Part shown: one piece after another, positions 50,298 to 59,568 of the stretch
How the letters are laid out: the number at the start of each line of letters is the position of its first letter
How positions within the stretch are numbered: the stretch's first letter is position 1
Origin: Coralloluteibacterium stylophorae
GTDB taxonomy: Bacteria; Pseudomonadota; Gammaproteobacteria; Xanthomonadales; Xanthomonadaceae
NCBI RefSeq assembly: GCF_018122625.2
Contig: NZ_JAGQFT020000006.1
Coordinates: 62,001 to 126,000, forward strand
Reading direction: 5' to 3'
Length of the DNA: 64,000 bases
Notes under the pieces: generated by a model
Databases searched by the model: none
What the model was told of the DNA's origin: nothing
The model's input: only the letters and a program-made list of their open reading frames with translations
Translations under genes and position numbers: made by a program

Positions 50298-51302
50298 TCA
50301 GCCTCCGGAGCGGCGCCGGCGCGGCCGCGGCGGAGGCGCCGGCGCCTCACCGCCGACGGCGGATGCGCGCCGGCGCGGCGCGGGCTCCGGTCCGGGTCCG
50401 GGCGGGGCGGACGCCTCCAGCTGCGCCTCGAGCGCCTCGACGCGCGCGCGCAGCCGGCGCAGCTCGCGCTGCGCCTCGGTGAGCTTGCGGTAGGCGCTGT
50501 CGACATCGGTGCGCGTAGGCACGCCGAGCAGGCGGGAAACCTGCTCGACCTCGAGCTGCAGGCCGCCGCGCACGCGCATCTGCGCGTCCAGCAGGGCGGC
50601 CTGCGCCTTCTGAAAGGCCTCGCCCTCGGCGACCTCCGCATAGGCCGCTTCCGCCGCCTCGATCCACAGGTCGAACAGCGCACGCGCCGAAGCGATGCCC
50701 TCGCCCGCGGGCCCGCGCTCGCCGAGTGCGGCCTCGAAGCGGGAGAACGCGCGCCGTGCGGCCTCGTTGAGCAGCGCGCCGTAGTCGCCGGCGCGCGCCT
50801 GCAGGTCGGCCTGCGCCTGTGCCAGGCGCTGCCAGCGTGCCTGGTGCTCGCGTCCCATGCCGAAGCCGTGCCGCGGCGCCGCGGCGCCCGACCACGCGCC
50901 CAGCATCGGCAGGATCTGCTGCAGGGCGTCCTGCAGCACGCGCACGTCGCCGGGCGTCGGCATCAGGCCGGCGAAGGGACTGTCGCCCAGCATGTCTCGC
51001 CAAGCGCCGGCGACGGTGGCCGCGTCCGCATCGCTGCCGGCGAAGCGCTGGGCCAGGGTCTGCATGCGCGCGAACCAAGCCTGTGCCGGATCCTGCGCCG
51101 CCCCGGGCGCCGCCGGATCGGCGGGTGCGCCGGCGGCACGCGTCCAGCCGGCGAACATCGCTTCCCAGGGCGAGGGCGCCTGCGCCGATGCACCGCCCGC
51201 GCCGCCCGTTGCCGTCCCGTCCAGCAGCGATCGCCACGCCGACCACATGCGTCGGTTCAGCGTCTCGAAATCGTCTCCGGGCGGCTCGCCGGCAGGGCCC
51301 AT
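50298..51302 (-). CDS. phaE: Class III PHA synthase subunit PhaE
   Basis: 334 aa. PhaE activates PhaC and localises it to granules. Recognisable elements are the hydrophilic, Trp-rich N-terminus (DDFETLNRRMWSAWRSLL, SPWEAMFAGW) and the conserved FDLWIEAAEAAYAEVAEGEAFQKAQAALLDAQMRVR block. Next comes VSRLLGVPTRTDVDSAYRKLTEAQRELRRLRARVEALEAQL, a coiled coil, and a Pro/Arg-rich tail. phaE precedes phaC, and both abut a membrane protein gene transcribed the other way. Confidence 0.92.
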   Translation of the reverse strand: MGPAGEPPGDDFETLNRRMWSAWRSLLDGTATGGAGGASAQAPSPWEAMFAGWTRAAGAPADPAAPGAAQDPAQAWFARMQTLAQRFAGSDADAATVAGAWRDMLGDSPFAGLMPTPGDVRVLQDALQQILPMLGAWSGAAAPRHGFGMGREHQARWQRLAQAQADLQARAGDYGALLNEAARRAFSRFEAALGERGPAGEGIASARALFDLWIEAAEAAYAEVAEGEAFQKAQAALLDAQMRVRGGLQLEVEQVSRLLGVPTRTDVDSAYRKLTEAQRELRRLRARVEALEAQLEASAPPGPGPEPAPRRRASAVGGEAPAPPPRPRRRRSGG

Positions 51303-51407
51303 CTACCTCTCCTCTCGCGACCCACGATGCTAACACCCGGCTCCCTGCGCGTTGGCGTCGGGGCCGGCGGTCTGGCAGCCTCGCCGGCGAACCAGGATCC
51401 AGCGCCC

Positions 51408-52709
51408 ATGGCCCACCCCGACCCAGGACCTCCGCCGAGACTCCCTCACCGCACCACCCCGACGTGGGAGGTCGAGCTGCTGATATCGGGCGTGACCGTA
51501 TTCGCCCTGATCCAGCTCACCGGCTGGCTGGACGACAGGTATTTCGCCGTCGCCCCGAGGGTCGGCGAGGACTGGATGCGCGGCGTCCTGATCGTCTACC
51601 TCTACCTGAAGTCCGCCGTGCTGATCCTGGTGGCGACGTTCATCGCGCACCTGGTGCTGCGTGCGCAGTGGATCGCACTGGTGGGCATGCATTCGGTCCA
51701 TCCCGGCGGCATCGACTGGCTCCGCCTGCGCCTGGGCACGATCCAGCGGCGCGCCGAACGCCGGCGGCTGGCGTCGGTGCCGGAACAGATCGACCGCGCG
51801 GACGACCGGGCGACGGTGGTCTTCGCGCTCGGCACCTACCTGGGCACGCTGCTGCTGGTCCTCACCGCGAGCGCGGTCCTGGTCCTGCTCGCCGCGCTCC
51901 TCCTGAAGGCACTCCTGCCCCGGCACATCGGCGCCGTGCCCCTGCTGGGCGGGCTCTTCGCCCTGCTGGTGGCGCCGTTCCTTCTGGCGACGGCCCTCGA
52001 CGCCCTCCTCGGCCGCCGGATCGCCGCGGACGGACGTGCGGCGCGCATGCTGGAGGCGGTGTTCGGCGTCTACGGCCGCATCGGGTTCGGCAGTTCCGGC
52101 AGCGCCGCCTATGCCCTCGTGGCCAGCCGTGGCGGTCACCGCACGATCAGGTGGATCACCGCCGTGGCGATCCTCGCCGCCGTCCTCGTCGTCGCCGGCC
52201 AGCTGCAGGCCGAGACCGATCCCGAGCGATTCGGCGAGTACGCAGTCTGGCCCGACGATGCCGCCGGCACGGCCCGCAGCATCCGCAGCCCGCACTACGA
52301 CCGCCTGCGCGATCCGCGCCGGGACCCGGCCGTCCCCTTCATCCAGGACGAGGTCATCCGCCACGACTGGCTGCGCCTGACCGTGCCGTTCTCGCCGGCG
52401 CACGACGCGCAGGCGCTCGGCGCCCACTGTCCCGAGGTACTGGCCCCGCGCGCGGACGAGGATCCGGACGCGCGCCGGGTCGCCTTCGCCGACTGCATGC
52501 AGCAGCTGCATCCGGTCTCGATCGACGGCCGGCGCCTCGCCGACCTGCACTACGACCTCGGCAGCGACCCCAGGACCGACCGCCCGGCGCTGCGGGCGAT
52601 GCTCGACATGCGCGGGCTGGGACGGGGCCGCCACGAGCTGCGGGTCGGTCGGCCCGCGGACGCGAACGGCACGGAAGCGCGCGAGGTGGTGATCCCGTTC
52701 TGGCGCTGA
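51408..52709 (+). CDS. Unrecognised membrane protein
   Basis: 433 aa; no family is recognised. After a Pro-rich start there are hydrophobic segments at about residues 20-42 (VELLISGVTVFALIQLTGWLDD), 62-85 (VLIVYLYLKSAVLILVATFIAHLVL), two in 140-200 (ALGTYLGTLLLVLTASAVLVLLAALLLK; VPLLGGLFALLVAPFLLATALDALLG), and near 265-285 (WITAVAILAAVLVVAGQLQAE). The C-terminal 150 residues are hydrophilic and probably periplasmic, with two Cys (GAHCPEV, ADCMQQ) and several conserved-looking aspartates. It is divergent from phaE (105 bp), and its stop codon abuts that of the oligomer hydrolase (TGATCA). The start could also be 27 codons earlier. Confidence 0.6.
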   Translation: MAHPDPGPPPRLPHRTTPTWEVELLISGVTVFALIQLTGWLDDRYFAVAPRVGEDWMRGVLIVYLYLKSAVLILVATFIAHLVLRAQWIALVGMHSVHPGGIDWLRLRLGTIQRRAERRRLASVPEQIDRADDRATVVFALGTYLGTLLLVLTASAVLVLLAALLLKALLPRHIGAVPLLGGLFALLVAPFLLATALDALLGRRIAADGRAARMLEAVFGVYGRIGFGSSGSAAYALVASRGGHRTIRWITAVAILAAVLVVAGQLQAETDPERFGEYAVWPDDAAGTARSIRSPHYDRLRDPRRDPAVPFIQDEVIRHDWLRLTVPFSPAHDAQALGAHCPEVLAPRADEDPDARRVAFADCMQQLHPVSIDGRRLADLHYDLGSDPRTDRPALRAMLDMRGLGRGRHELRVGRPADANGTEAREVVIPFWR

Positions 52710-54557
52710 TCAGCGCGGCAGACGCAGCGCCTCGGCCGTGAGCGGGGGCGGCGCACCGCCGATGCTGCCGCGCGGCAGCGGCGTCAGGTGCGCGTTGCCG
52801 GGCAGCGCCGCGCCCGCCGACAGGTGCGCCCACATCGCATCCAGCGCGCGGTAGGCGTAGGGCATCAGCGGTACGTAGCGGGCGCCGAGCGCCGGTACGC
52901 CGAGGAAGGCATCGAAATGCTGGGCGTGGTCGACGCGCCAGTAGCTCAGCGGGCGCCCGTTGGCCTGCGCCCAGCGCGCATAGGCGCCGCCGGCGAAGGC
53001 CTCCGGGATCAGGCCGTCGTCGCTGCCGTGGACCAGGATCACCGGCAGGTCCGCGCGCGGCAGCGCCGCCCGCGTCGCGGCGACGCCGTGGCGCACCGCC
53101 GCTGCGGCGGGGTCGTCCCCCGTCCACAGCGCGCGCAGGCAGAGCAGGCCGGGCAGCGCCGGGTCCCCGCCCTGCGGCGGCGGCGCCTCGACGAGGCCGA
53201 CCCCGGCGCCGGGCGGGATGCCGGAGGCGTCCGCCCACCATGCCGCGCGCGTCGCGTCGGCGGCCGTCGACGCCGGCGGGGTCATGTCGAAACGGAACCC
53301 GCACGGCATGGCGCCGGCGGGCGCACGCGCATAGGCGGAGGCATAGGTCGCGGCCACCGAACGCCAGAGGTCGAAGGCGCTCGAGAGGGCGCCGGCGGCG
53401 ATCGCGGCGTCGCTCCATCCCGTCGCCCGCAGCCGCGCGTGCGCCTGCGCCGCCTGCGCGTGCAGGTCCGCACCGGACAGCGTCCCGCGGCCGGCGAGGC
53501 TCGCGCAGCGGGCGACGCTCGCCGCCGTCACCGCACCCTCCTCGCGCGCGTACGGCGCGTCGGCGAAGGCCGGCGCCGCGAGCGCGCAGGGCATCAGCAG
53601 TGCGGCCTCGGTGACGTAGTCGTAGAGCGGCCGCCCGCCATCGCCCGGCCACACGTTGGGCGAGATCGCGACCACGCCGTCCAGCCACGCGCCCTCCTCC
53701 TCTGCCGCCCGCAGCACCGCACCGCCGCCGTTGGAGACGCCGACCGCGATCGTGCGCACGCTCGCCGGCGTATGCGGCGCCTGTGCGGGAAAGGCGCGGT
53801 CGAGCACCTGCAGTGCGATGTCGGCGGCCTGGCGTACGTGGCGGCCCCAGTCGGCTTCCGGGTTGTCCTGCGAGTGCGCGTGCTTCACCGCCACGCCGGC
53901 CGCGGCGGCGCCGGTGGGCGCGAAGGCGCGCGCGTCGCCGCCGGCGAGGGTGCCGTCGATCCCGGGCCCCTGCCCGGTCGCCAGGTCGACGTAGTCGGTC
54001 CCCGCGCCCTTGTCGGTGTAGACCACCGCGCAACCACGCGGCAGGCCCCAGGCGCCGGCCAGCGCGATCGCGCCGTAGATCCCGCGCGAGCCCGAGGACG
54101 CGGCGACCACCAGGCAGCGCGCCTCGCGGTCGAACCCGTCGGGCACCTGGACCAGCACCCGGTGCGGCTGGCGCGCGCCGGGCAGCGTGGCCAGGGTCTG
54201 GTATTCGGTGCCGGATACCGCGCCGAAGCCGCCGTAGAACTCGCCGTAGCCGCCGCCGGGGGCGAGGTCGGCGATGCCGCGCCAGTTGCTCCAGATCGCG
54301 CGGCGGCGGAGCTCGGCGGGCGTGGGCGCCAGCGGGTCGGCGAAGGCCGGCGGCGTGGCCGCACGCAGGCCGGCCTCGCCGAGCCCGGCGGTGAGCAGGT
54401 CGTCGCCGCCCGCGTGGCGGGTGACGCGCAGCGGTTCGAGCGGATCCATCGCCGTCTCCGTGTGCAGCGCATGGCCGGCGCAGCCGGACACGCCGAGGCC
54501 GAGGCCGAGCAGCAGGCCGCCATGGCGTGCGCGCAGGTTCGATGCAGGCAGGGTCAT
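52710..54557 (-). CDS. 3-hydroxybutyrate oligomer hydrolase, lipoprotein
   Basis: 615 aa, D-(-)-3-hydroxybutyrate oligomer hydrolase family. Signal peptide with lipobox-like GVSGC (Cys26), so it should be anchored in a membrane facing the periplasm or surface. The catalytic serine is Ser275 in VGVSNGGGA; acid and histidine candidates are in VHGSDDGLIPEAF and VDHAQHFDAFLG. GGYGEFYGGFGAVSGTEYQ, VYTDKGAG and HAHSQDNPE are typical of the family. It cuts soluble 3HB oligomers to monomers. It is divergent from bdhA, and a shared motif lies between. Confidence 0.9.
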   Translation of the reverse strand: MTLPASNLRARHGGLLLGLGLGVSGCAGHALHTETAMDPLEPLRVTRHAGGDDLLTAGLGEAGLRAATPPAFADPLAPTPAELRRRAIWSNWRGIADLAPGGGYGEFYGGFGAVSGTEYQTLATLPGARQPHRVLVQVPDGFDREARCLVVAASSGSRGIYGAIALAGAWGLPRGCAVVYTDKGAGTDYVDLATGQGPGIDGTLAGGDARAFAPTGAAAAGVAVKHAHSQDNPEADWGRHVRQAADIALQVLDRAFPAQAPHTPASVRTIAVGVSNGGGAVLRAAEEEGAWLDGVVAISPNVWPGDGGRPLYDYVTEAALLMPCALAAPAFADAPYAREEGAVTAASVARCASLAGRGTLSGADLHAQAAQAHARLRATGWSDAAIAAGALSSAFDLWRSVAATYASAYARAPAGAMPCGFRFDMTPPASTAADATRAAWWADASGIPPGAGVGLVEAPPPQGGDPALPGLLCLRALWTGDDPAAAAVRHGVAATRAALPRADLPVILVHGSDDGLIPEAFAGGAYARWAQANGRPLSYWRVDHAQHFDAFLGVPALGARYVPLMPYAYRALDAMWAHLSAGAALPGNAHLTPLPRGSIGGAPPPLTAEALRLPR

Positions 54558-54589
54558 CGGGCCACGGTAGCCGGCGCGGGACGACCGGC

Positions 54590-54604
54590 CATCGTACTTT
54601 GGTC
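54590..54604 (+). promoter_or_regulatory. Candidate regulator site CATCGTACTTTGGTC (copy 1)
   Basis: 15 bp in the 109-bp gap between the oligomer hydrolase and bdhA. It matches the site at 63011-63025 at 14 of 15 positions, in the same orientation, and starts 77 bp upstream of the bdhA ATG (79 bp upstream of the permease ATG in the other copy). A weak -10-like TGCTAAGGT follows at about 54627-54635. It is a plausible target of the LuxR-type regulator encoded behind bdhA. Confidence 0.55.
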
Positions 54605-54666
54605 GCACGCCGGCCGCGGTCGCGGTTGCTAAGGTGCGCGCGATCCCGACCAGCAGGAGTCGCGCC

Positions 54667-55431
54667 ATGACCGCTCGCAGCATCCTCGTCACCGGCGCCG
54701 GCAGCGGCATCGGCGCGGGCATCGCCGCCGCCCTCGCCGCCGAGGGCCACCACCTCGTGGTGACCGACCTCGACCCCGCCGCCGCCGCCCGCGTCGCCGC
54801 GGCGATCGCCGCCGCCGGCCACTCCGCCGAAGGGCACGCGCTCGATGTCGGCAGCGAGGCCAGCGTCGACGCCCTGCCCGCGGCGCTGTCGCGCCCGGTC
54901 GACGTACTGGTCAACAACGCCGGCCTGCAGCACGTCGCGCCGCTGGAGGAGTTCCCGATGGCGAAGTGGGACCTGCTGGTCCAGGTCATGCTGACCGGCA
55001 CCGCGCGCGTGACCCGCGCCCTGCTGCCCGGCATGCGCGAGCGCGGCTTCGGCCGCATCGTCAACATCGGTTCGATCCACGCGCTGGTGGCCAGCCGCTA
55101 CAAGAGCGCCTACGTCGCCGCAAAGCACGGCCTGGTCGGCTTCTCCAAGGTGCTGGCGCTGGAGACCGCGGACGCCGACATCACCATCAACACCGTCTGC
55201 CCGAGCTATGTCAGGACGCCGCTGGTGGACGCGCAGATCGCCGACCAGGCCCGCAGCAACGGCATCTCGGAGGAGCGCGTGGTGTCGGAGATCATGCTCA
55301 GGCCGATGCCCAAGGGCGTGTTCATCGGCGTCGACGAACTGGCCGGGATCACCGCCTTCCTGCTGAGCGCGCCGGCGCGCAACATCACCGGCCAGTGCAT
55401 CGTCGTCGACGGCGGCTGGACCGCGCAGTGA
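54667..55431 (+). CDS. bdhA: 3-hydroxybutyrate dehydrogenase (SDR)
   Basis: 254 aa. Short-chain dehydrogenase with NAD motif TGAGSGIGAGIA, NNAG, and catalytic Ser136, Tyr149 and Lys153 (NIGSIHALVASRYKSAYVAAKHG). LQHVAPLEEFPMAKWDLL, VCPSYVRTPLVDAQIADQA and MLRPMPKGVFIGVDELA are signatures of D-3-hydroxybutyrate dehydrogenase, which oxidises 3HB to acetoacetate. AGGAG precedes the ATG at 54667. It lies 66 bp before the response regulator on the same strand and is divergent from the oligomer hydrolase. Confidence 0.94.
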   Translation: MTARSILVTGAGSGIGAGIAAALAAEGHHLVVTDLDPAAAARVAAAIAAAGHSAEGHALDVGSEASVDALPAALSRPVDVLVNNAGLQHVAPLEEFPMAKWDLLVQVMLTGTARVTRALLPGMRERGFGRIVNIGSIHALVASRYKSAYVAAKHGLVGFSKVLALETADADITINTVCPSYVRTPLVDAQIADQARSNGISEERVVSEIMLRPMPKGVFIGVDELAGITAFLLSAPARNITGQCIVVDGGWTAQ

Positions 55432-55497
55432 CGCCGCGGCGGCACCGCCCGCGCGCATGCTGGTAGAACGGTCGCTGCGACCGCTCTTCCCGCCCCC

Positions 55498-56163
55498 ATG
55501 CACATCCTGATCGCCGACGACCATCCGCTCTACCGCCTGGCGCTGCGCCAGGCGGTGGCCGAGAGCGCGCCGGGCGCGACGATCGGGGAAGCCGAGGACC
55601 TGGCCGGCGTGCAGGCCGCGCTGGACGCGGCGCCGGAGACCGACCTGGTCCTGCTCGACCTGCACATGCCCGGCGCGCACGGGCTCGGCGGGCTCGCCGC
55701 GCTGCGCGGCGCGCATCCGGCGGTGGCGGTGGTGATCGTCTCGGCGCACGAGGATCCGGCGACGGTGCGGCGCGCGCTCGATTTCGGCGCCGCCGGCTAC
55801 ATCCCCAAGCGCGCGGGTCTGGAGCAGCTGCGCAGCGGCCTGCGCGCGGTGCTCGACTGCGAGGTGTGGCTGCCGCTCGACCTGCGCGAGGCTGTCGAGC
55901 GCACGCCCGCCGCACCGCAGGACGGCGACCTCGCCGCCCGCCTCACGTCGCTGACCCTGCAGCAGTTCCGGGTGCTGAGCCTGGTCGCCGAGGGCCGGCT
56001 CAACAAGCAGATCGCCGACGCGCTCGGCATCCAGGAACGCACGGTCAAGGCGCACATGACCGTGGTGTTCGAGAAGCTCGGCGTGCGCAACCGCACCCAG
56101 GCCGGCATCCTCATGCGCTCGCTGGACGTGCGCGACGCCGCCGACGAGGCGAGCAACGAGTAA
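55498..56163 (+). CDS. LuxR/FixJ-type response regulator (CrbR/ErdR-like)
   Basis: 221 aa. A receiver domain with Asp7/Asp8 and phospho-acceptor Asp54 (LVLLDLHMPGAHG), Thr/Ser switch SAH and Lys at YIPKRAG, followed by a NarL-type HTH at about 150-205 (LTLQQFRVLSLVAEGRLNKQIADALGIQERTVKAHMTVVFEKLG). The combination with a nearby SSS-domain hybrid kinase resembles CrbS/CrbR and MxtR/ErdR systems, which control acetate and alcohol use. Here the partner kinase would be the gene converging on this one. Probably co-transcribed with bdhA. Confidence 0.88.
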   Translation: MHILIADDHPLYRLALRQAVAESAPGATIGEAEDLAGVQAALDAAPETDLVLLDLHMPGAHGLGGLAALRGAHPAVAVVIVSAHEDPATVRRALDFGAAGYIPKRAGLEQLRSGLRAVLDCEVWLPLDLREAVERTPAAPQDGDLAARLTSLTLQQFRVLSLVAEGRLNKQIADALGIQERTVKAHMTVVFEKLGVRNRTQAGILMRSLDVRDAADEASNE

Positions 56164-56222
56164 CGCGGAGTGGGTACGAGGAGACGCGAAGCGCGGCCCC
56201 GCCGTTCCTCACTCCTCTTCCC

Positions 56223-59200
56223 TCACTTCCCGTCCCGGGGCAACAGGCGCGACAGCAGGGAACGCAGGGCCAGCGGCTTGAGCGGCTTGTGCAGCAGGTG
56301 CGCATCGGCGGCAGCGACCGCACGCCGGGTCGCCTCGCCGTGGTCGGCGGTGATGATCACCGTCGGCCGCGCGCCGATCGCCGCGGCCAGGCGACGCTGC
56401 AGGTCGAGCCCGGTGTCCTCGTCCAGATGCAGGTCCAGCAGCAGCACGTCGGGCGGTGTCGCCCGCGCCGCCGCCAGCGCGTGTTCCGGCGACGCCGCCG
56501 CGAGCACCTCGCAGCCCCAGCCCTCGAGCAGGCTGCGCATGCCGAGCAGCACCGCGGCGTCGTTGTCGACCACGAGCACGCGCCCGCGCGGCGCCCGGCC
56601 CAGGGCCGGCGCCGGCCGCGCCGGCTCGGCGCCCGGCCCGGCCGCGAGCGGCACCGCCACCGAGAACACCGTGCCGCGGCCCGGGCTCGAGCGCAGGCGC
56701 AGCGGATGCCCGAGCAGGCGCGCCATGCGTTCGGCGATCGACAGGCCGAGACCCAGGCCCTGGCCGCGCCGGTCCAGGCGCCGGAACTCCTCGAAGATGA
56801 GCGTGCGGTCGCCCTCGGCGATGCCCGGACCGGTGTCCCAGACCTCGATCTCGATGCCGTCGCCGCGCCGGCGCACGCCGAGCAGGATGCGCCCGGATCC
56901 GGTGTAGCGCACCGCGTTGGCGAGGAAGTTCTGCAGCACCCTGCGCAGCAGTTGCGGATCCGTGCGGGCCCAGGCGCGGGTGGGCACGTAGCGCAGCGCG
57001 AGCCCGCGTTCGCGCGCGAGCACGCCGAACTCCGCCGCCAGGCCGCCCAGCAGCGGCCCCAGGGCCACCGCCTCGATCTTCGGCGCCATCCCGCCGGCAT
57101 CCAGCCGCGACACCTCGAGCAGGCCGGCGAGCAGGCCTTCGGCCGAGCCCAGCGCACCGTCGATGTTGGCGACCGCCGCGCGTCTGGCTTCGCCCAGCTC
57201 AGCCTGCTCGGCCAGTGCATGGGTGAACAGCCGCGCGGCGTTGAGCGGCTGGGCGAGGTCGTGGCTGACCGCGGCGAGGAAACGGCTCTTGGCGAGGTTG
57301 GCCTGCTCGGCGGCGACGGTGGCGCGTGCGAGTTCCTCCGTGCGCGCGCCGACGCGCTGCTCCAGGGTCTCTGCGACGCTCTTGAGTTCGGCTTCGGTAC
57401 GCCGGAACGCGCTGACGTCGGTGAAGGTCGCGACGAAGCCGCCGCCGGGCATGGGATTGCCGCGGATCTCGATCACCGCGCCGTCGGGGAACAGCCGCTC
57501 GGTGACGTAGGGCGTGCCGGCGCGCATGTGCACCATGCGCCGTTCCACCGCCGCGTCGATGTCAGCCTCGTCGCCGAGGCCGTGGTCGAGGTTGTAGCGG
57601 ACCAGGTCGGCCACCGGCCTGCCGACCACCAGCACGCTGGCCGGGTAGGCGAAGAGCTCGGCGTAGCGCCGGTTCCAGGCCACCAGGCGCAGCTCGGCGT
57701 CGACCACGCTGATGCCCTGCGCCATGTTCTCCAGCGCCGCCTCGAGCACGCGCTGGTTGAAGCGCAGCGCCTGCGAGGCCTCGCCGACGATGGTGGCGAC
57801 GGTGTCGAGGTCGCGCTCCTGCTCGCTGGCCGCCGCATCCAGCAGCAGGCGCGCGGACGCGGTGCCGAGCACGGCGGCGAGCTCGTGCTCCACGCGCTGC
57901 AGGACCACCGGCGCGACCGTCGCCTCGCGCGGCGCATCGTCCAGAAGTTCGGCCAGGCGCTTGGGTGGGAGGAAACGCTCGGCGACCGCCTCGAGGACGG
58001 CGTGATCCAGCGTACCGCGGCCGCCGCTGTCCTGCCGCGGACGTCCGCCGGCGGCGGCGAAGGTGACGAATGCGCCGGTCGCCAGGCTTGCGACCACCGC
58101 GCGCCCGAGCGGACTCCAGTCGCCCATGCCGGCGAAGCCCGCCGGCCCGAGCCAGGCCAGGCCGAACGGTCCGTCGAGAAGCCACGCCGGTGCCTCGCCC
58201 GCCTCGCGCACCAGCCCCGGCAGCAGCAGGATCCAGGCCCAGACCAGGAAACCCGCGACCAGGCCGGCGATCACCGCGCGCGGCGGCGTGCGCGGCCGCA
58301 GCACCGCGAACAGCACCGCCGGCGCGACCGTGGCCAGCGCCGAGAACGACACCGCGCCGAGGTCGGCCAGCGCCTCGCTGTCGGTGGTCACGCGGCTGTA
58401 GGCCCAGGCCAGCAGCACCAGCGCGAGGATCGCCACGCGGCGCTGCATCAGCACCGCACCGCGCAGGTCGCCGCGCCGCTGCGCCCAGGCGCCGCGCACC
58501 ATCAGCGGCGTGATCCAGTGGTTGCCGATCATCACGCTGAGGGTCAGGGTCGCCAGGATCACCATGCCCGTCGCCGCGCTGAGCCCGCCCAGGAAGGCGA
58601 CCAGGGCGAGGCCGCCGCGGTCGGCGGCCAGCGGCAGCGCGAGCACGTAGAGGTCCGAGGGCACGCCCAGCGGCGCCAGCCAGGCCTCGCCGGCGCGCGC
58701 CAGCGGCAGGATCGGCAGCGAGATCAGGAGCATGTACAGCGGGAACAGCCAGCGTGCGGTGCGCAGGTAGCGCGGGTCCTGGCATTCCACCGCGGCGACG
58801 TGGAACTGGTGCGGCAGCACGAACATCGCCAGCGCGCCGAGCAGGATCAGGGCCGGAAACCCGCTGCTGTCGGCCGGCTGCGGCATGGTCGTGGGCAGCG
58901 CCGGTTCCGGAACCGGCAGCCCGATCAGGAACACGCCCACCGCCAGCATCGCGCCGAGCTTGAGCAGGGCCTCCATCGCGATCGCCAGCACCAGGCCGCG
59001 GTTGTGCTCGACCGCGGATGCGCGACGGGTGCCGAACAGCATCGCGAACAGCGCCATCGCCAGCGCGACGTAGAGCGCGCTGTCGCGCCACGGCGGCGGC
59101 GCCAGCTCGGAGGCGCGGGTGATGAGCCCGTAGCTCATCGCCACCGCCTTCAGCTGCAGCGCCACGTACGGCATGATCCCGAGCACCGTGATCGCGGTGA

Positions 59201-59552
59201 CGGTGGCGGCGAGCCAGGAATTCTTGCCGAGCCGGGTGGCGACGAGGTCGGCGATCGAGGTGGAGTTGTGTTCGTGCGCCAGCCGCGCCAGGCGCTGCAT
59301 GAAGGCGTAGCCGAACACGTACAGCACGATCGCGCCGATGAAGGTCGGCGGCACCGGCCAGCCGGAGCGCTCGGCCTGGGTCACCGTGCCGTAGAAGGTC
59401 CACGAGGTGCAGTGCACCGCCAGCGACAGGCTGTAGATCAGCGCGCCGTGGCGCCCGGCCGCCTGCGGCCGGCGTTCGCCCCACACCGCCGCGCCGAACA
59501 GCAGCGCCAGCCAGACGAGGCCGGCGGCGACGACCAGTCCCGCGCTCAGCAC
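56223..59552 (-). CDS. SSS-domain hybrid sensor histidine kinase (CrbS/MxtR-like)
   Basis: 1109 aa. Residues 1 to about 490 form a sodium:solute symporter domain with about 13 helices (HCTSWTFYGTVTQAERSGW, EHNSTSIADLVATRLGKN). Then come a PAS domain (about 620-740), HisKA with His764 (FLAAVSHDLAQPLNA), an HATPase with N-box ANAVRYTGSGRILLG and G-box DTGPGIAEGD, GLGLSIAERMARLLG, and a C-terminal receiver with Asp1040 (LLLDLHLDEDTGLDL). A GTG starts it 16 bp after the PHB depolymerase stop. It likely senses or couples uptake of a small organic acid such as acetate or 3HB to phosphorylation of the regulator at 55498. Confidence 0.92.
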   Translation of the reverse strand: MLSAGLVVAAGLVWLALLFGAAVWGERRPQAAGRHGALIYSLSLAVHCTSWTFYGTVTQAERSGWPVPPTFIGAIVLYVFGYAFMQRLARLAHEHNSTSIADLVATRLGKNSWLAATVTAITVLGIMPYVALQLKAVAMSYGLITRASELAPPPWRDSALYVALAMALFAMLFGTRRASAVEHNRGLVLAIAMEALLKLGAMLAVGVFLIGLPVPEPALPTTMPQPADSSGFPALILLGALAMFVLPHQFHVAAVECQDPRYLRTARWLFPLYMLLISLPILPLARAGEAWLAPLGVPSDLYVLALPLAADRGGLALVAFLGGLSAATGMVILATLTLSVMIGNHWITPLMVRGAWAQRRGDLRGAVLMQRRVAILALVLLAWAYSRVTTDSEALADLGAVSFSALATVAPAVLFAVLRPRTPPRAVIAGLVAGFLVWAWILLLPGLVREAGEAPAWLLDGPFGLAWLGPAGFAGMGDWSPLGRAVVASLATGAFVTFAAAGGRPRQDSGGRGTLDHAVLEAVAERFLPPKRLAELLDDAPREATVAPVVLQRVEHELAAVLGTASARLLLDAAASEQERDLDTVATIVGEASQALRFNQRVLEAALENMAQGISVVDAELRLVAWNRRYAELFAYPASVLVVGRPVADLVRYNLDHGLGDEADIDAAVERRMVHMRAGTPYVTERLFPDGAVIEIRGNPMPGGGFVATFTDVSAFRRTEAELKSVAETLEQRVGARTEELARATVAAEQANLAKSRFLAAVSHDLAQPLNAARLFTHALAEQAELGEARRAAVANIDGALGSAEGLLAGLLEVSRLDAGGMAPKIEAVALGPLLGGLAAEFGVLARERGLALRYVPTRAWARTDPQLLRRVLQNFLANAVRYTGSGRILLGVRRRGDGIEIEVWDTGPGIAEGDRTLIFEEFRRLDRRGQGLGLGLSIAERMARLLGHPLRLRSSPGRGTVFSVAVPLAAGPGAEPARPAPALGRAPRGRVLVVDNDAAVLLGMRSLLEGWGCEVLAAASPEHALAAARATPPDVLLLDLHLDEDTGLDLQRRLAAAIGARPTVIITADHGEATRRAVAAADAHLLHKPLKPLALRSLLSRLLPRDGK

Positions 59553-59568
59553 CCCGGCATCCCGCGGA

